A stretch of DNA of 64,000 nucleotides from Dethiosulfovibrio peptidovorans DSM 11002 (GTDB lineage: Bacteria; Synergistota; Synergistia; Synergistales; Dethiosulfovibrionaceae), in NCBI RefSeq assembly GCF_000172975.1, contig NZ_ABTR02000001.1, positions 622,001 through 686,000 on the forward strand, in the 5' to 3' direction. This document shows positions 7,984 through 16,468 of this stretch, one piece after another. Position numbers and translations under genes: made by a program. Below the pieces are notes generated by a model. The model made no database searches, was not told the DNA's origin, and saw only the letters and a program-made list of their open reading frames with translations. The first letter of the stretch is position 1. Each line of letters begins with the position of its first letter.

Positions 7984-8417
7984 GACAGATAGCCTCCTAT
8001 CGCAGCTACCACGGAGAAGCCCATGGATGTAGCGAAGGCGGCGGAGAAGGAGGATGTCAGGGTAACAAGAGGTCCCTGCCTCTGAAAATCGGCTGCCATC
8101 AACCCAGGAACCGCCCAGCCCAACCACAGGGCTCCCGGATCGGAAAAACCTCCCAGAATCATCTTTACCAGAAGAGCCACCGCCATGGAGAGGGCGATTC
8201 TCTGTCGACCGTAGATGACGAAGACCCTGGAGAGACTCTCCATGATGGTCCAGACGACGAAGGCCGCCGTCAGAGCCCATAATATCCTTACCGGGCTCCC
8301 CAAAGACATGGCCAGCACTCCGGGAGTTATAACCCCGCCGCAGGAGAGTCCGGTCCTCTCGTAAAAGTACATGCCTAGCAGGATCCCGATCAACAGGAGC
8401 CAAAGAGAGCTTTCCAT
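7980..8417 (-). CDS. pgsC: PgsC/CapC, poly-gamma-glutamate synthase membrane subunit
   Basis: A 145-residue membrane protein with about five helices. The N-terminal IGILLGMYFYERTGLSCGGVITPG block is the family hallmark ([YF]-E-R-T-G-L-x3-G-G-x-[IV]-x-P-G). PgsC forms the membrane part of the gamma-PGA ligase with PgsB and is thought to help polymerise and export the chain. I start at the ATG in a TGATG overlap with the PgsB stop; a GAGAGG lies ten bases upstream. Length is normal for the family (about 150). Confidence 0.93.
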   Translation of the reverse strand: MESSLWLLLIGILLGMYFYERTGLSCGGVITPGVLAMSLGSPVRILWALTAAFVVWTIMESLSRVFVIYGRQRIALSMAVALLVKMILGGFSDPGALWLGWAVPGLMAADFQRQGPLVTLTSSFSAAFATSMGFSVVAAIGGYLS

Positions 8418-9397
8418 CAAGACATCCTCTCAAGAATAATTTTGGCGTCCAACGGCAGGCCGTGGACGACATTGCCGCATCCGAAGACCAACCCAGCCCG
8501 TGACACCAGGGCTATAAGGTCCTCAGGCCTGTCGAGACCGACATAACGGGCTCCTCCACTTCGGAAAAAAGGCCTGTCCCCTATCACTATCCGGTCCTTC
8601 CAGCTCTCTTTCTCGATCCAGGGGGCGAACACCCTGAGACGGTTGCCCCTGTCCCTTCGATGGTTGAAGAGTACCGTGACGTCCTCTCTCCTCCATCCCA
8701 GAGAGTAGAAAAGCGACTCGCTCGACACCACGTCATTGGCGGAAAAGGCGAAGGCCAGCTTTCCCCCTCCCGCGTCCAGCACGGAGAAATCGGCAATATC
8801 AGGAAGGAGAGACTTTATCCCCTCCGTCACCTCCGGGCCCACGACCCCCGAAATACGACAGGCCTCCAGAGCCAAGGCTTCGTTGGAGACCCGATAGGAT
8901 CGCGGCTCCGGAAGCTCCGGAACTACGGTGATCATACACCCCTTATTCTTCAACAAGGCCCGAACGAGAGGCCTATCCGCCTCCGCCCCAAGTAGGACCC
9001 TGCCGCCACCAGGGATCCCCTTACATAGGGCGACCGAGGCGGAATCCTCGTCGTTTCCCCAAGCGTCCTGGTGATCCGGTCTGACGTTTGTCAAGACGGT
9101 CAAAGTCGGATCGAGCCATAGGGAGGCGAGGTGCTGAAGGTCGGGAGATACAGCGCTGTTCTCCATAACGACCGCCTCGGCGTCCGACGGCATAGCATTT
9201 ATCCACCATTTCATCTCTCTGACGTGAGCTCCGGAAGATCGATATATGGGCAGCTCCCCTCGAAGCGTGAGCGTCCTCGGTATCACTCCCGTTATCCTAC
9301 CGTAGGCCTCGATCCCACCGGACACCAGGGCCCTGTGGATAAGTCGAACAACCGAGCTTTTGCCCCGGCTTCCTGTAACCAATATTCTTATGTTCAC
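8417..9397 (-). CDS. pgsB: PgsB/CapB, poly-gamma-glutamate synthase ATP-dependent ligase subunit
   Basis: A 326-residue Mur-ligase-like amide ligase that activates glutamate and adds it through the gamma-carboxyl to the chain. The Walker A loop is VTGSRGKSSVVRLI at the N-terminus; VMENSAVSPDLQHLASLW and TVLTNVRPDHQDAWG match the PgsB motifs N-x-A-V-x-P and T-N-[VI]-R-x-D-H-x-D. It is somewhat shorter than Bacillus PgsB (about 390). The start is GTG at 9395-9397 with AAGGA eight bases upstream; that ribosome site lies in the last codons of the upstream pseudogene. First gene of pgsBCW. No PgsA/CapA gene is in the window. Confidence 0.92.
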   Translation of the reverse strand: MNIRILVTGSRGKSSVVRLIHRALVSGGIEAYGRITGVIPRTLTLRGELPIYRSSGAHVREMKWWINAMPSDAEAVVMENSAVSPDLQHLASLWLDPTLTVLTNVRPDHQDAWGNDEDSASVALCKGIPGGGRVLLGAEADRPLVRALLKNKGCMITVVPELPEPRSYRVSNEALALEACRISGVVGPEVTEGIKSLLPDIADFSVLDAGGGKLAFAFSANDVVSSESLFYSLGWRREDVTVLFNHRRDRGNRLRVFAPWIEKESWKDRIVIGDRPFFRSGGARYVGLDRPEDLIALVSRAGLVFGCGNVVHGLPLDAKIILERMS

Positions 9398-9401
9398 TCT
9401 A

Positions 9402-10132
9402 TCAGTCCTTAATCCTGTCGTATATGTCGGCCAAGGCCACTATCCTGCCGCAGAGGGGGGATATCCTCGCCCTTAAGACCTCTAGGATAACCCGATCCGT
9501 CCCATTTTTCGTGATGGGTCGTGGCTATCTGTCTAGCCATCTCCAGCCACTCCGAATCGCCGAGTATATCGACGGCGTAGTCGGGATGACGGCGCATCTC
9601 GTCAAACTCCTCGTCGGTCAGAGGCCCCGGCTGGGACGGCCCCCTACTATGGCGACCAACCCGGCGAACTCACAGGAAAAACACTTTTTCAGATTGGAGA
9701 CCATCACAGTAGCGATCGCGTCCAACGAGGCGGAGGAAAAACACCTCGGGAGAGGCGAATTCGACGAAATCCAAGCTATGACAATCATCTGGAAAACGAA
9801 AGACACCGACTATGGACGCAGAGATCCTGGGGATTGTCGCCGAACCAAAAGACCTCCAGCCTCTCGATAAGTCTGGCCATCTGCTCCGTCTCGTAGGGGA
9901 AGTCCTCCCTCGTGCGGAAGAACCCGTCGTCCCTGCCGGACAGGACCGGGGTGGAGGCTATGGTCGACAACACCGGGACCTTCAAGCCTCCGTTTGCGAT
10001 CTCCGCAGCGGCTATGGCCTCCGGTATCACGGCGTAAGGCACCACGTTGTAGGCCACACCTATCCGCACCACCGGATGGAGGTAGCAGTAGACGAACCAG
10101 AAAAAGACGGCCGAGGTCCCCCTCCTCCTCAC
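9402..10132 (-). pseudogene. Decayed sensor gene: ABC-type ligand-binding remnant and HD-GYP C-terminal remnant
   Basis: The 5' part (about 10132-9880) encodes VIPEAIAAAEIANGGLKVPV and GRDDGFFRTREDFPYETEQM, typical of the type I periplasmic binding fold of branched-chain amino acid receptors. After several frame changes, 9640-9402 encodes [20 protein letters not shown] and [19 protein letters not shown], the end of an HD-GYP phosphodiesterase domain. Near 9460 a run of six C breaks the frame: with one C fewer it reads [21 protein letters not shown] and stops at 9402-9404. The HD catalytic dyad is missing. So a fusion of extracellular sensor and c-di-GMP phosphodiesterase seems to have been deleted and frameshifted. 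Its end still carries the PgsB ribosome site. Confidence 0.75.
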
Positions 10133-12006
10133 CGTCGACCACCCTCTTTCATCTCTCCGGCTCCCCTCTTGAACGGAAAGGACACCTCGAACGACATCCC
10201 CCGATCGGACAAGACGACCAGTCCCCCCCCTATCTGCCTTACCAGACCTCTGACGACGGTAAGCCCCAGGCTGTCCTCTTTATCCAGATCGTCGCAGCCG
10301 ACGCCGTCGTCGGAGACGATCAAAGACACATTTCCGTTCTCGGACCTGAAGTCGACCTTTACCGTGCCACTTTCCCTGCCGGAAAAAGCGTGTTTGTAGG
10401 CGTTGGTGACCAGCTCGTTCACTATCAGACCGCAGGGTATGGCCACATCGACGTGGAGCCTGGTGTCGTCCGCCTCGACCTCTAAAGAGATATCCCGGCC
10501 ATCTCCGTAGGTAGAGGAGATGATCCCGGTCAGTTCATCCAGATAATCGGCGAACTTTATATCGGAGAACTGAGAGTTTCTGTAGAGAAGCTCGTGGACG
10601 TAAGCCATGGCGAGCACTCTGCTTCGGCTTTCCAGAAAGGCGCTCACCACCGTGGGGTCGTCCGACCTGGACGCCTGTAGGCTCATCAGGCTCGAGACCA
10701 CCTGAAGATTATTCTTGACCCTGTGATGAACCTCCTGCAACAGGATGTCCTTATCGTGCAGGGACGACTTCAACTCTCTATCCGCTATGACGAAATCGGT
10801 CCGATCCTCCACCATGGCCAACAAAATCGAAGGAGCCCCTTCGTCGTCGGTTATGGGCACCCTGGTCACTCGGAAGAAACGGGCGGTCAAACCGTCGGGT
10901 CCCGCAACATCGTAGGAAAGATCGGTCACCACCGGTCTGCCGGTCTCGAAGGCCTTACGGTCGTCCCGCACCATTATGTCTGCCAGTTCCGATGGGAACA
11001 GATCCCCTTCTGTCATGCCCAGGGCCTCCTCGGCGGGGATCTCCAGTACCTGGGAAAGCTTCGAATTCCATATGACGTAGGCCCCACCTACAGATAGGTC
11101 CTTGGCCGTGACCCCCACCGGCAGGTTATCGACGAGGGTGGACAGGAAGGCACCCTGAGAGAGAAGCTGTTCCTCCACCATTCTCTGAGAGGAGATGTCT
11201 CTTATGATCCCCAGGACGGAGATGACCTTGCTGTCGTCTGGCCCCCTCTCGGGCAGGAGGCGGACCTCCACCGTACCCCCCTCGAGCAGGGGGACCTCCA
11301 TGACCTCTTGGTCTCCCTTTTGAAACACCCTCATAAGATTTTCCCTCGAAAGGGCGATACAGAGGCTTGAAAGCCCCGAGTCCTCCGGGGTCCGTCCCAA
11401 AGCCTCTCCCGGATCCACCCCCAACAGGGAACGCACGGCACCGGAGATGGAGCGAAAACGCCCGTCCGGACCTATTCTGAAGACCATGTCGGGCAACCCC
11501 TCCGCCAGAGATCGAAATTCCCTTTCGCTGGCCTCTATCCTCCTCGTGGCGGCCCGGATCTCCTCGGTCCTCCTGCGTACCTGCTCCTCCAGATATTCGG
11601 CCTCCTGTACCAGAGACTCCTGGGCTATCTTCAAATTAAGATGGGCCTCCACCCTTAGCAAAAGCTCCTGAGAGAAGAATGGCTTTACCACATAGTCTAC
11701 AGCCCCCAGGGAGAGCCCTTTTATCCTGCTTTCCATATCGTTGATGGAGGACACGAACATAACAGGTATATGCCTCAGGGCTTGATCCGATTTTAGAACC
11801 CTGCAGACGTCGAAACCGGACATGCCGGGCATCTGAACGTCCATCAGGAACAGGTCAGGGGGCTCCCGTTCCGCAAGAGCCAGACAGGACGGACCGTCCA
11901 AAGCGACCGAGACCCGACATATAGGCGACAGAAGTTCCACCATCAGGTCCAGAAAAGCTCTGGAATCGTCTACTACCATGACAAGACTCTGAGATATGTC
12001 CTTCAT
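10129..12006 (-). CDS. Response-regulator/PAS/PAS sensor histidine kinase, HisKA_2 type
   Basis: A 625-residue soluble signalling protein. Residues 1-125 are a receiver domain (DD at 13-14, phosphoacceptor Asp56 in LFLMDVQMP, Lys108 in VVKPF). A coiled region (about 125-165) joins two PAS domains (about 165-280 and 290-410). The kinase core has LLQEVHHRVKNNLQVVSSL, the HisKA_2 box with phospho-His about 428, and an ATPase domain with IVNELVTNAYKHAFSG and SLGLTVVRGL. It probably passes a cytoplasmic or redox signal to an unlinked regulator. It overlaps the start of the pseudogene downstream and has no adjacent response regulator; its partner may have been the decayed gene. Confidence 0.9.
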   Translation of the reverse strand: MKDISQSLVMVVDDSRAFLDLMVELLSPICRVSVALDGPSCLALAEREPPDLFLMDVQMPGMSGFDVCRVLKSDQALRHIPVMFVSSINDMESRIKGLSLGAVDYVVKPFFSQELLLRVEAHLNLKIAQESLVQEAEYLEEQVRRRTEEIRAATRRIEASEREFRSLAEGLPDMVFRIGPDGRFRSISGAVRSLLGVDPGEALGRTPEDSGLSSLCIALSRENLMRVFQKGDQEVMEVPLLEGGTVEVRLLPERGPDDSKVISVLGIIRDISSQRMVEEQLLSQGAFLSTLVDNLPVGVTAKDLSVGGAYVIWNSKLSQVLEIPAEEALGMTEGDLFPSELADIMVRDDRKAFETGRPVVTDLSYDVAGPDGLTARFFRVTRVPITDDEGAPSILLAMVEDRTDFVIADRELKSSLHDKDILLQEVHHRVKNNLQVVSSLMSLQASRSDDPTVVSAFLESRSRVLAMAYVHELLYRNSQFSDIKFADYLDELTGIISSTYGDGRDISLEVEADDTRLHVDVAIPCGLIVNELVTNAYKHAFSGRESGTVKVDFRSENGNVSLIVSDDGVGCDDLDKEDSLGLTVVRGLVRQIGGGLVVLSDRGMSFEVSFPFKRGAGEMKEGGRR

Positions 12007-12071
12007 CGGATCTCCTCCAAAGGGGATTTGATCATTAGATTATAGGGGATACCGCTAGGGATAACAAAGAA

Positions 12072-12102
12072 GGGGATGGGACGGAAAAACCGTCCCATCC
12101 CC
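12072..12102 (-). terminator. Terminator of operon B
   Basis: A perfect 13-bp minus-strand stem GGGGATGGGACGG with loop TTTTT, then TTCTTTGTT. It starts 20 bases past the gamma-glutamyltransferase stop. Confidence 0.88.
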
Positions 12103-12122
12103 TGTGGAGGAAGAAATACAGA

Positions 12123-13820
12123 TCAGTAACCCACCACGTCGCCGTCCCTGCGGGAGTCGGCTCCTCCTATGAGGGTCGATTTATCGGGGTCGAAACATAT
12201 CCCCTGAGCCCCTCCGAAATAGAGGTCGAACTCGTCCTTTACCTTTATCTTATGTCCTCTGAGCTTCAGGACATCCAGGGTACTCTGGGGAATTCGAGAC
12301 TCCAGCTGAAGAACGTCCGGCTTGGTCCCGATGGCCCGGCAGGTAAACCTGGGAGCCTCTATGGCCTCGTCCATGGTCATGCCGAAATCCACTACATTGG
12401 TCATTATCTGAGCCACCGAGGTTATGATCCTCCAGGCTCCGGGAGTTCCCAATGCCATGAAAGGTCTACCTTGAGGATCGACCACTATGGTCGGACTCAT
12501 GGAGGAAAGAGGCCTCTTCCCCGGCTCGGGAGCGTTTACGCTCTTCGGATTGGAGGAAAAATCGTCCATCTCGTCGTTGTAGACGAACCCGAACTCCGGA
12601 TCGATCATGCTGGCTCCGAAGAAATAGTTGACCGTCTGGGTCATGGAGACTATGTTCCCCGACACATCCGCCACGGAGACGTGGGTAGTGGACCAGTGCT
12701 CGTCTACGGAGGGGTCGCTCTTGGGCACCTCCTGCATTGCTTTGTTCTCGTCTATCCTCTCCGCCAGGGTCTTGGCGTACTTCTTGGACTCAAGCATACC
12801 GTAGGGGATGTTTACGAAAGACGGGTCACCGAGGAAGTTACCCCTGTCCGAAAAGGCCATCTTGAAGGCCTCAGCCATGGTATGGATCGTTCTGGGAGAG
12901 TTGTGCCCCCAGTCGGAGAGGGGGAAGTTCTCCAGTATGTTAAGTATCTCGACCAGGGTTATACCTCCGGAAGAAGGAGGACACATGGAATAGATCCTGT
13001 AGTCCCTGTAGGTCCCCTCGGAGGGGAGTCTCAGCACCGGCTGATAGCGCTGAAGATCGTTCATGGTCATGATACCGCCCTGGTTGCGGATGTTGTCCAC
13101 CATGGAACGGCCGATGGGGCCGTTGTAGAAGGCGTTCTTTCCATCCTTCGCTATCAGGCGGAAGGCCTTGGCCAGCTTGGGCTGCTTCACTATGGAGCCC
13201 GCCTCCAGGGGAAGACCGTCCTTGAGGAAGGGGTTGTCCTTCTCCGGAGTGAACTTGGACAGATCGCCGAAGTGACTTTCCACAGCTCCCGCAGTTGTCG
13301 GAGAAAGTGGGACCCCCTGTTCGGCGAGTCTTATGGCGGGCTCTATCACCTCGGCCAGGGTCATCGTTCCGTAGAGATCCAAAGCCATCTGATAGCCTGC
13401 CAGGGTTCCGGGAACTCCGACCGCCAGAGGACCGTAGGCGCTAATCTTGTCCGCCTTGGCCTTCTCCGAGGAATACATATCCTTCGTGGCCCCGGAAGGA
13501 GCCTCCTCGCGGTAGTCCAGAGCGACGACCTTTCCGGTGTCGGCCATCCGGATCACCATGAAACCGCCTCCGCCTATGCCGGAAGCGTTGGGCTCCACAA
13601 CGTTGAGAGCCAAACCCGTCGCCACGGCGGCGTCCACAGCGTTTCCGCCCTTCTTCAGTATCTCGACTCCCGCCTCAGCGGCTAACCTGTTGGCGGCGGC
13701 CACCATTCCCTTGGAAGCGGTTACATCCTTCACCTCGTGAGATCCGGCTCCGAAAGCGACTCCCACCGAGACCGTCACGACCGCCACAGCGGTCGCCAAA
13801 CCAATTATTCTTCTCCTCAC
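12123..13820 (-). CDS. ggt: Gamma-glutamyltransferase, secreted
   Basis: A 565-residue N-terminal-nucleophile enzyme made as a precursor. The signal sequence is MRRRIIGLATAVAVVTVSVG followed by VAFGAG. The self-cleavage site is before Thr378 in HWSTTHVSVAD, the new N-terminal nucleophile of the small subunit. KKGGNAVDAAVA, LDYREEAPSGA, CPPSSGGITLVEIL and LSSMSPTIV are family motifs. It hydrolyses or transfers gamma-glutamyl groups in the periplasm; relatives such as CapD cut and anchor gamma-PGA. GTG start at 13818-13820 with AGGAGG nearby. Last gene of operon B, 24 bases after the zinc hydrolase. With pgsBCW between the two operons, a gamma-glutamyl substrate is likely but not proven. Confidence 0.95.
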   Translation of the reverse strand: MRRRIIGLATAVAVVTVSVGVAFGAGSHEVKDVTASKGMVAAANRLAAEAGVEILKKGGNAVDAAVATGLALNVVEPNASGIGGGGFMVIRMADTGKVVALDYREEAPSGATKDMYSSEKAKADKISAYGPLAVGVPGTLAGYQMALDLYGTMTLAEVIEPAIRLAEQGVPLSPTTAGAVESHFGDLSKFTPEKDNPFLKDGLPLEAGSIVKQPKLAKAFRLIAKDGKNAFYNGPIGRSMVDNIRNQGGIMTMNDLQRYQPVLRLPSEGTYRDYRIYSMCPPSSGGITLVEILNILENFPLSDWGHNSPRTIHTMAEAFKMAFSDRGNFLGDPSFVNIPYGMLESKKYAKTLAERIDENKAMQEVPKSDPSVDEHWSTTHVSVADVSGNIVSMTQTVNYFFGASMIDPEFGFVYNDEMDDFSSNPKSVNAPEPGKRPLSSMSPTIVVDPQGRPFMALGTPGAWRIITSVAQIMTNVVDFGMTMDEAIEAPRFTCRAIGTKPDVLQLESRIPQSTLDVLKLRGHKIKVKDEFDLYFGGAQGICFDPDKSTLIGGADSRRDGDVVGY

Positions 13821-13844
13821 TTCTTTCCCTCCTCGTTTTTCTCT

Positions 13845-14996
13845 CTACTTCCCGTCGAACCGATCGTCCGATAGGGGCAACAGGAAAGCTCCTATACCGC
13901 TCTCTATCATTTCCTCGTAAGAGGGGATGTTCTCCACCTCTACGGCTCCGCCCTCTTTGACGTCCCCGAGCATCTCCACGAAAAGCTTTATGGCCTCCAC
14001 GTGTCTGGCGGTCCTCAGGTCCAGAGGCTGATCCCCCTCGTAAGGGATGAACAGCCTTCCCAGCTCCGCCGCCTTCAGGTAGGCCTTATCCTCACCGGTC
14101 AGCACCAGGGCCTCGTCGGTTCGACCTCTGAGTCGTCCCTGACTTGGGTTGCCCGACTCCATGAGTATGGCCATAGTGTCGGTGTTGTCGCCCCACTCTC
14201 TGTGGCTGAGGCCTCTGAAGTTGACCGGCGAAGGCTCGAGCCTCATGGGGACACCTCCCATCTCCAGCTCCATTGACACCATGGCAGCCAGCTCCATGGC
14301 CCTGTCGTGAGCCACTATCGCGTTGACCACCGGGTACTCCGGAGATGCCTCGTGAAGGTCGAAGGCCAGGTCCACCTTCTCCTCCCTGAGCAGCTGAATC
14401 ACCGCATATGCAACCTGCTGGGTCAGGGCATCGTCCTTCACCCCCGGATAGGCCCTGTTGAGATTGCTCTTGGAGCTTCCCGCCAACTGTTGCCCCGACT
14501 GAGCGTGTATGTATATGTCCGGATCGGGCCACTGATAGACCGGGTTGCTCGCCCTGGAGCCGTAACGGAACCAACGGGTCCCTCCCGGAACGTCCAGATG
14601 AAAATACTGAGGCGACGCCTCCTGAGGCGAGTTGTGTCCCATGGCCGTCATGTTGGCGAAGGGTATCACTAGGAGCTTACCCTTGGTAACCCGAGCTCTC
14701 TCGAGGTATATGATCGCCGTCATAGTACCGGCCGGTTCGTTGGGATGGGTTCCTCCCATGATCATCACAGTACCTCCAGGAACTCCGCTGTCCTGAACGT
14801 AGACGGGGGTATCCGCCGGGGTCCCCTCGAGTGGCTCGAACCAGTCGGAGAGCATCCTCTTTACGAACCCCTCGGAGGGCTTCACTGGATCGGGCTCTCT
14901 CATCGCCAGAAAACTTTGGGCCGACAGGAAAGAGAGGACGCAAACCGCCACCAGCAGGGCTACCGCCGTAGCGGCATTTCCCTTAAAAGTCTTCAC
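13845..14996 (-). CDS. Membrane-anchored zinc hydrolase of the AstE/AspA (M14-like) family, copy B
   Basis: About 383 residues with the layout of copy A: N-terminal helix (TAVALLVAVCVLSFLSA), GGTHPNEPAG (zinc His and Glu), NLNRAYPGVK, AFDLHEASPEYP (third zinc ligand) and AILMESGNPS (likely catalytic glutamate). The GLSHRE block after SP-x-N/S-x-RGLS is identical in both copies. The GTG at 14994-14996 has GGGAGG seven bases upstream; the GTG two codons earlier is too close. It overlaps nothing and follows the small membrane protein by 12 bases. The paired presence with gamma-glutamyltransferase suggests stepwise trimming of gamma-glutamyl or peptide material outside the cytoplasm. Confidence 0.85.
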   Translation of the reverse strand: MKTFKGNAATAVALLVAVCVLSFLSAQSFLAMREPDPVKPSEGFVKRMLSDWFEPLEGTPADTPVYVQDSGVPGGTVMIMGGTHPNEPAGTMTAIIYLERARVTKGKLLVIPFANMTAMGHNSPQEASPQYFHLDVPGGTRWFRYGSRASNPVYQWPDPDIYIHAQSGQQLAGSSKSNLNRAYPGVKDDALTQQVAYAVIQLLREEKVDLAFDLHEASPEYPVVNAIVAHDRAMELAAMVSMELEMGGVPMRLEPSPVNFRGLSHREWGDNTDTMAILMESGNPSQGRLRGRTDEALVLTGEDKAYLKAAELGRLFIPYEGDQPLDLRTARHVEAIKLFVEMLGDVKEGGAVEVENIPSYEEMIESGIGAFLLPLSDDRFDGK

Positions 14997-15008
14997 GGTC
15001 ACACCTCC

Positions 15009-15155
15009 CTACTTGACCAAAAGGAAACGGAGCACCAAGGGGACGAGCACCATGGCGGCTGTCACCTGCTTCCAGAAGGAGCGCTCTCTGAACATACAAC
15101 GAACCACGAGAGCCATCACGAACAGGACTATAGCTCTGTATATCAAGGTCATCAT
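15009..15155 (-). CDS. Small membrane protein of the duplicated module, copy B
   Basis: A 48-residue ORF, MMTLIYRAIVLFVMALVVR then CMFRERSFWKQVTAAMVLVP and LVLRFLLVK. The ribosome site AGGAGGTGG lies before tandem ATG codons at 15155-15150. Two hydrophobic helices are split by a basic turn (FRERSFWKQ), as in copy A, and the last 12 residues align with copy A's tail. It sits 13 bases after the permease stop and 12 before the zinc hydrolase. The function is unknown; the conserved position is the main evidence that it is a real gene. Confidence 0.82.
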   Translation of the reverse strand: MMTLIYRAIVLFVMALVVRCMFRERSFWKQVTAAMVLVPLVLRFLLVK

Positions 15156-15168
15156 CCGGCTCCACCTC

Positions 15169-16455
15169 CTAGAAAATCAACTTCGCCAGAGGCTCGGCCA
15201 TCAGTATTACGGCTATGCCCCATCCGGCTGTGAGGACCGCGGGGAACATACAGTGCCGCAGTACCTTGAAGTAATTGTCCTCCCCTACCACCTGGGCGGC
15301 GAATATACCGGCCAAGGCCGTGGGGGGCATCAGGTCGCCCAAAGACGCCACCAGGCTGAGGGCGGAGGCCACCACTATCTCGTTTTGCCCGAGCAGGGCG
15401 AGCAGGAAAGGCACTCCCAGTACCGAGGCGGATCCGAAGGACGAGACCGCACCGAAAAGTGGCATGGACGTCGCTATACCCAGATAGAGGGTCCATGAAG
15501 GCAAAGCCAGGGCCGAGACGACGACGAAACCTCTCACACCGGTCAGGGTCATTATCTGTATGAACATACCGACCCCCATAAGTATTCCCATGACTGGAAG
15601 GGCCTCGTCGACCGCCTCCGTCACGGTTTCCAGTGGGTTCCATCTGGACCCGGAAAGCAGTCCCGCCGCGGAGGCCAGAAGAAAATCGAGGGGCATGCCC
15701 AAAGACGGCCATATATGGGGAAACATCCTCTCTCCCCCCAACAGGACCACCAGCACCACCACTGGCAGGAAGAGCCTCGGCGTCAGAACGACCCCGCTCA
15801 TTCTGGCCAGTTCGGCGTCCAGTGCGGCCTCGTCTCGCTCTTTCCTGACGTAGGGGTATATGAGCAGAAGGGAACAGACCACCGCCAGAGGGAGAGTGCA
15901 TATCAACAGAGGGAAACCGAAACCCACGTAGGGGATATCGACTCCGGCCCCTATTATCATGGCCGGTATGCTTATGGGAGGGGCTATCATCCCGAACAGA
16001 GCTCCCATGGATATGGCCGCGGCGGTCTTCACCACCGGAACCCCCAGTTTTATCAATACCGGAGCCACCAGAGCACCGGTCGTAAGGACCGCCGCGGTGG
16101 ACGATCCGGTTATCATGCCAGGGACCATTATGAGAAACATTATCCCCAGACTCAGAAAGACCGGATAGTTCCTGAATCGCCTTATGACCCAGGCGGCCAC
16201 CGAGTCGAGTAGACCTATACGCTGCACCACCTTCATGAAGATCATGGCGGTGGCTATTATCAGTATGGTATCTATGTAGCCGAACTCTCCCTCGATCAGG
16301 TGCCTTATGGGAACGCCGTTTCCAGACGCCAGAGCTCCGGATATGGCCGCCAAGGCCATGGCGACGGCTATGGGGAGCTTCCAGGCGAAGGCGGAAAAGG
16401 CGAAAACCCCTATCATCAGGAGGGTGTATATTCCCTCCGGCCAAAACCACGACAT
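15169..16455 (-). CDS. DctM-like large permease, copy B
   Basis: A 428-residue polytopic membrane protein, paralogous to the permease at 4780-6081. Matching segments include FGYIDTILIIATAMIFMKVV, IMFLIMVPGMITGSSTAAVL, and near the end SASVLGVPFLLALLGQNEIV with SLVASLGDLMPPTALAG. About 11-12 helices are predicted. The ATG at 16453-16455 has a modest TAGGTAG nine bases upstream. It follows the secreted protein by 13 bases. It again lacks a DctP or DctQ neighbour. The two copies have clearly diverged, so they probably import different substrates. Confidence 0.8.
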   Translation of the reverse strand: MSWFWPEGIYTLLMIGVFAFSAFAWKLPIAVAMALAAISGALASGNGVPIRHLIEGEFGYIDTILIIATAMIFMKVVQRIGLLDSVAAWVIRRFRNYPVFLSLGIMFLIMVPGMITGSSTAAVLTTGALVAPVLIKLGVPVVKTAAAISMGALFGMIAPPISIPAMIIGAGVDIPYVGFGFPLLICTLPLAVVCSLLLIYPYVRKERDEAALDAELARMSGVVLTPRLFLPVVVLVVLLGGERMFPHIWPSLGMPLDFLLASAAGLLSGSRWNPLETVTEAVDEALPVMGILMGVGMFIQIMTLTGVRGFVVVSALALPSWTLYLGIATSMPLFGAVSSFGSASVLGVPFLLALLGQNEIVVASALSLVASLGDLMPPTALAGIFAAQVVGEDNYFKVLRHCMFPAVLTAGWGIAVILMAEPLAKLIF

Positions 16456-16468
16456 AGCGTAGATCTAC

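Noticed and set aside
6916..8472. A 518-codon reading of pgsW starting inside pgsB
   Set aside because: The extra 160 codons overlap pgsC entirely and look like frame-shifted sequence; the GTG at 7981-7983 has a good ribosome site and a GTGA overlap.
12252..13685. Long plus-strand ORF (477 codons) opposite the gamma-glutamyltransferase gene
   Set aside because: Low-complexity, Gly/His/Arg-rich product with no recognisable motif; it mirrors a clear gene. Similar antisense frames at 1793-3100, 38262-39797, 39823-41304, 45145-46335 and 51514-52710 were dropped for the same reason.
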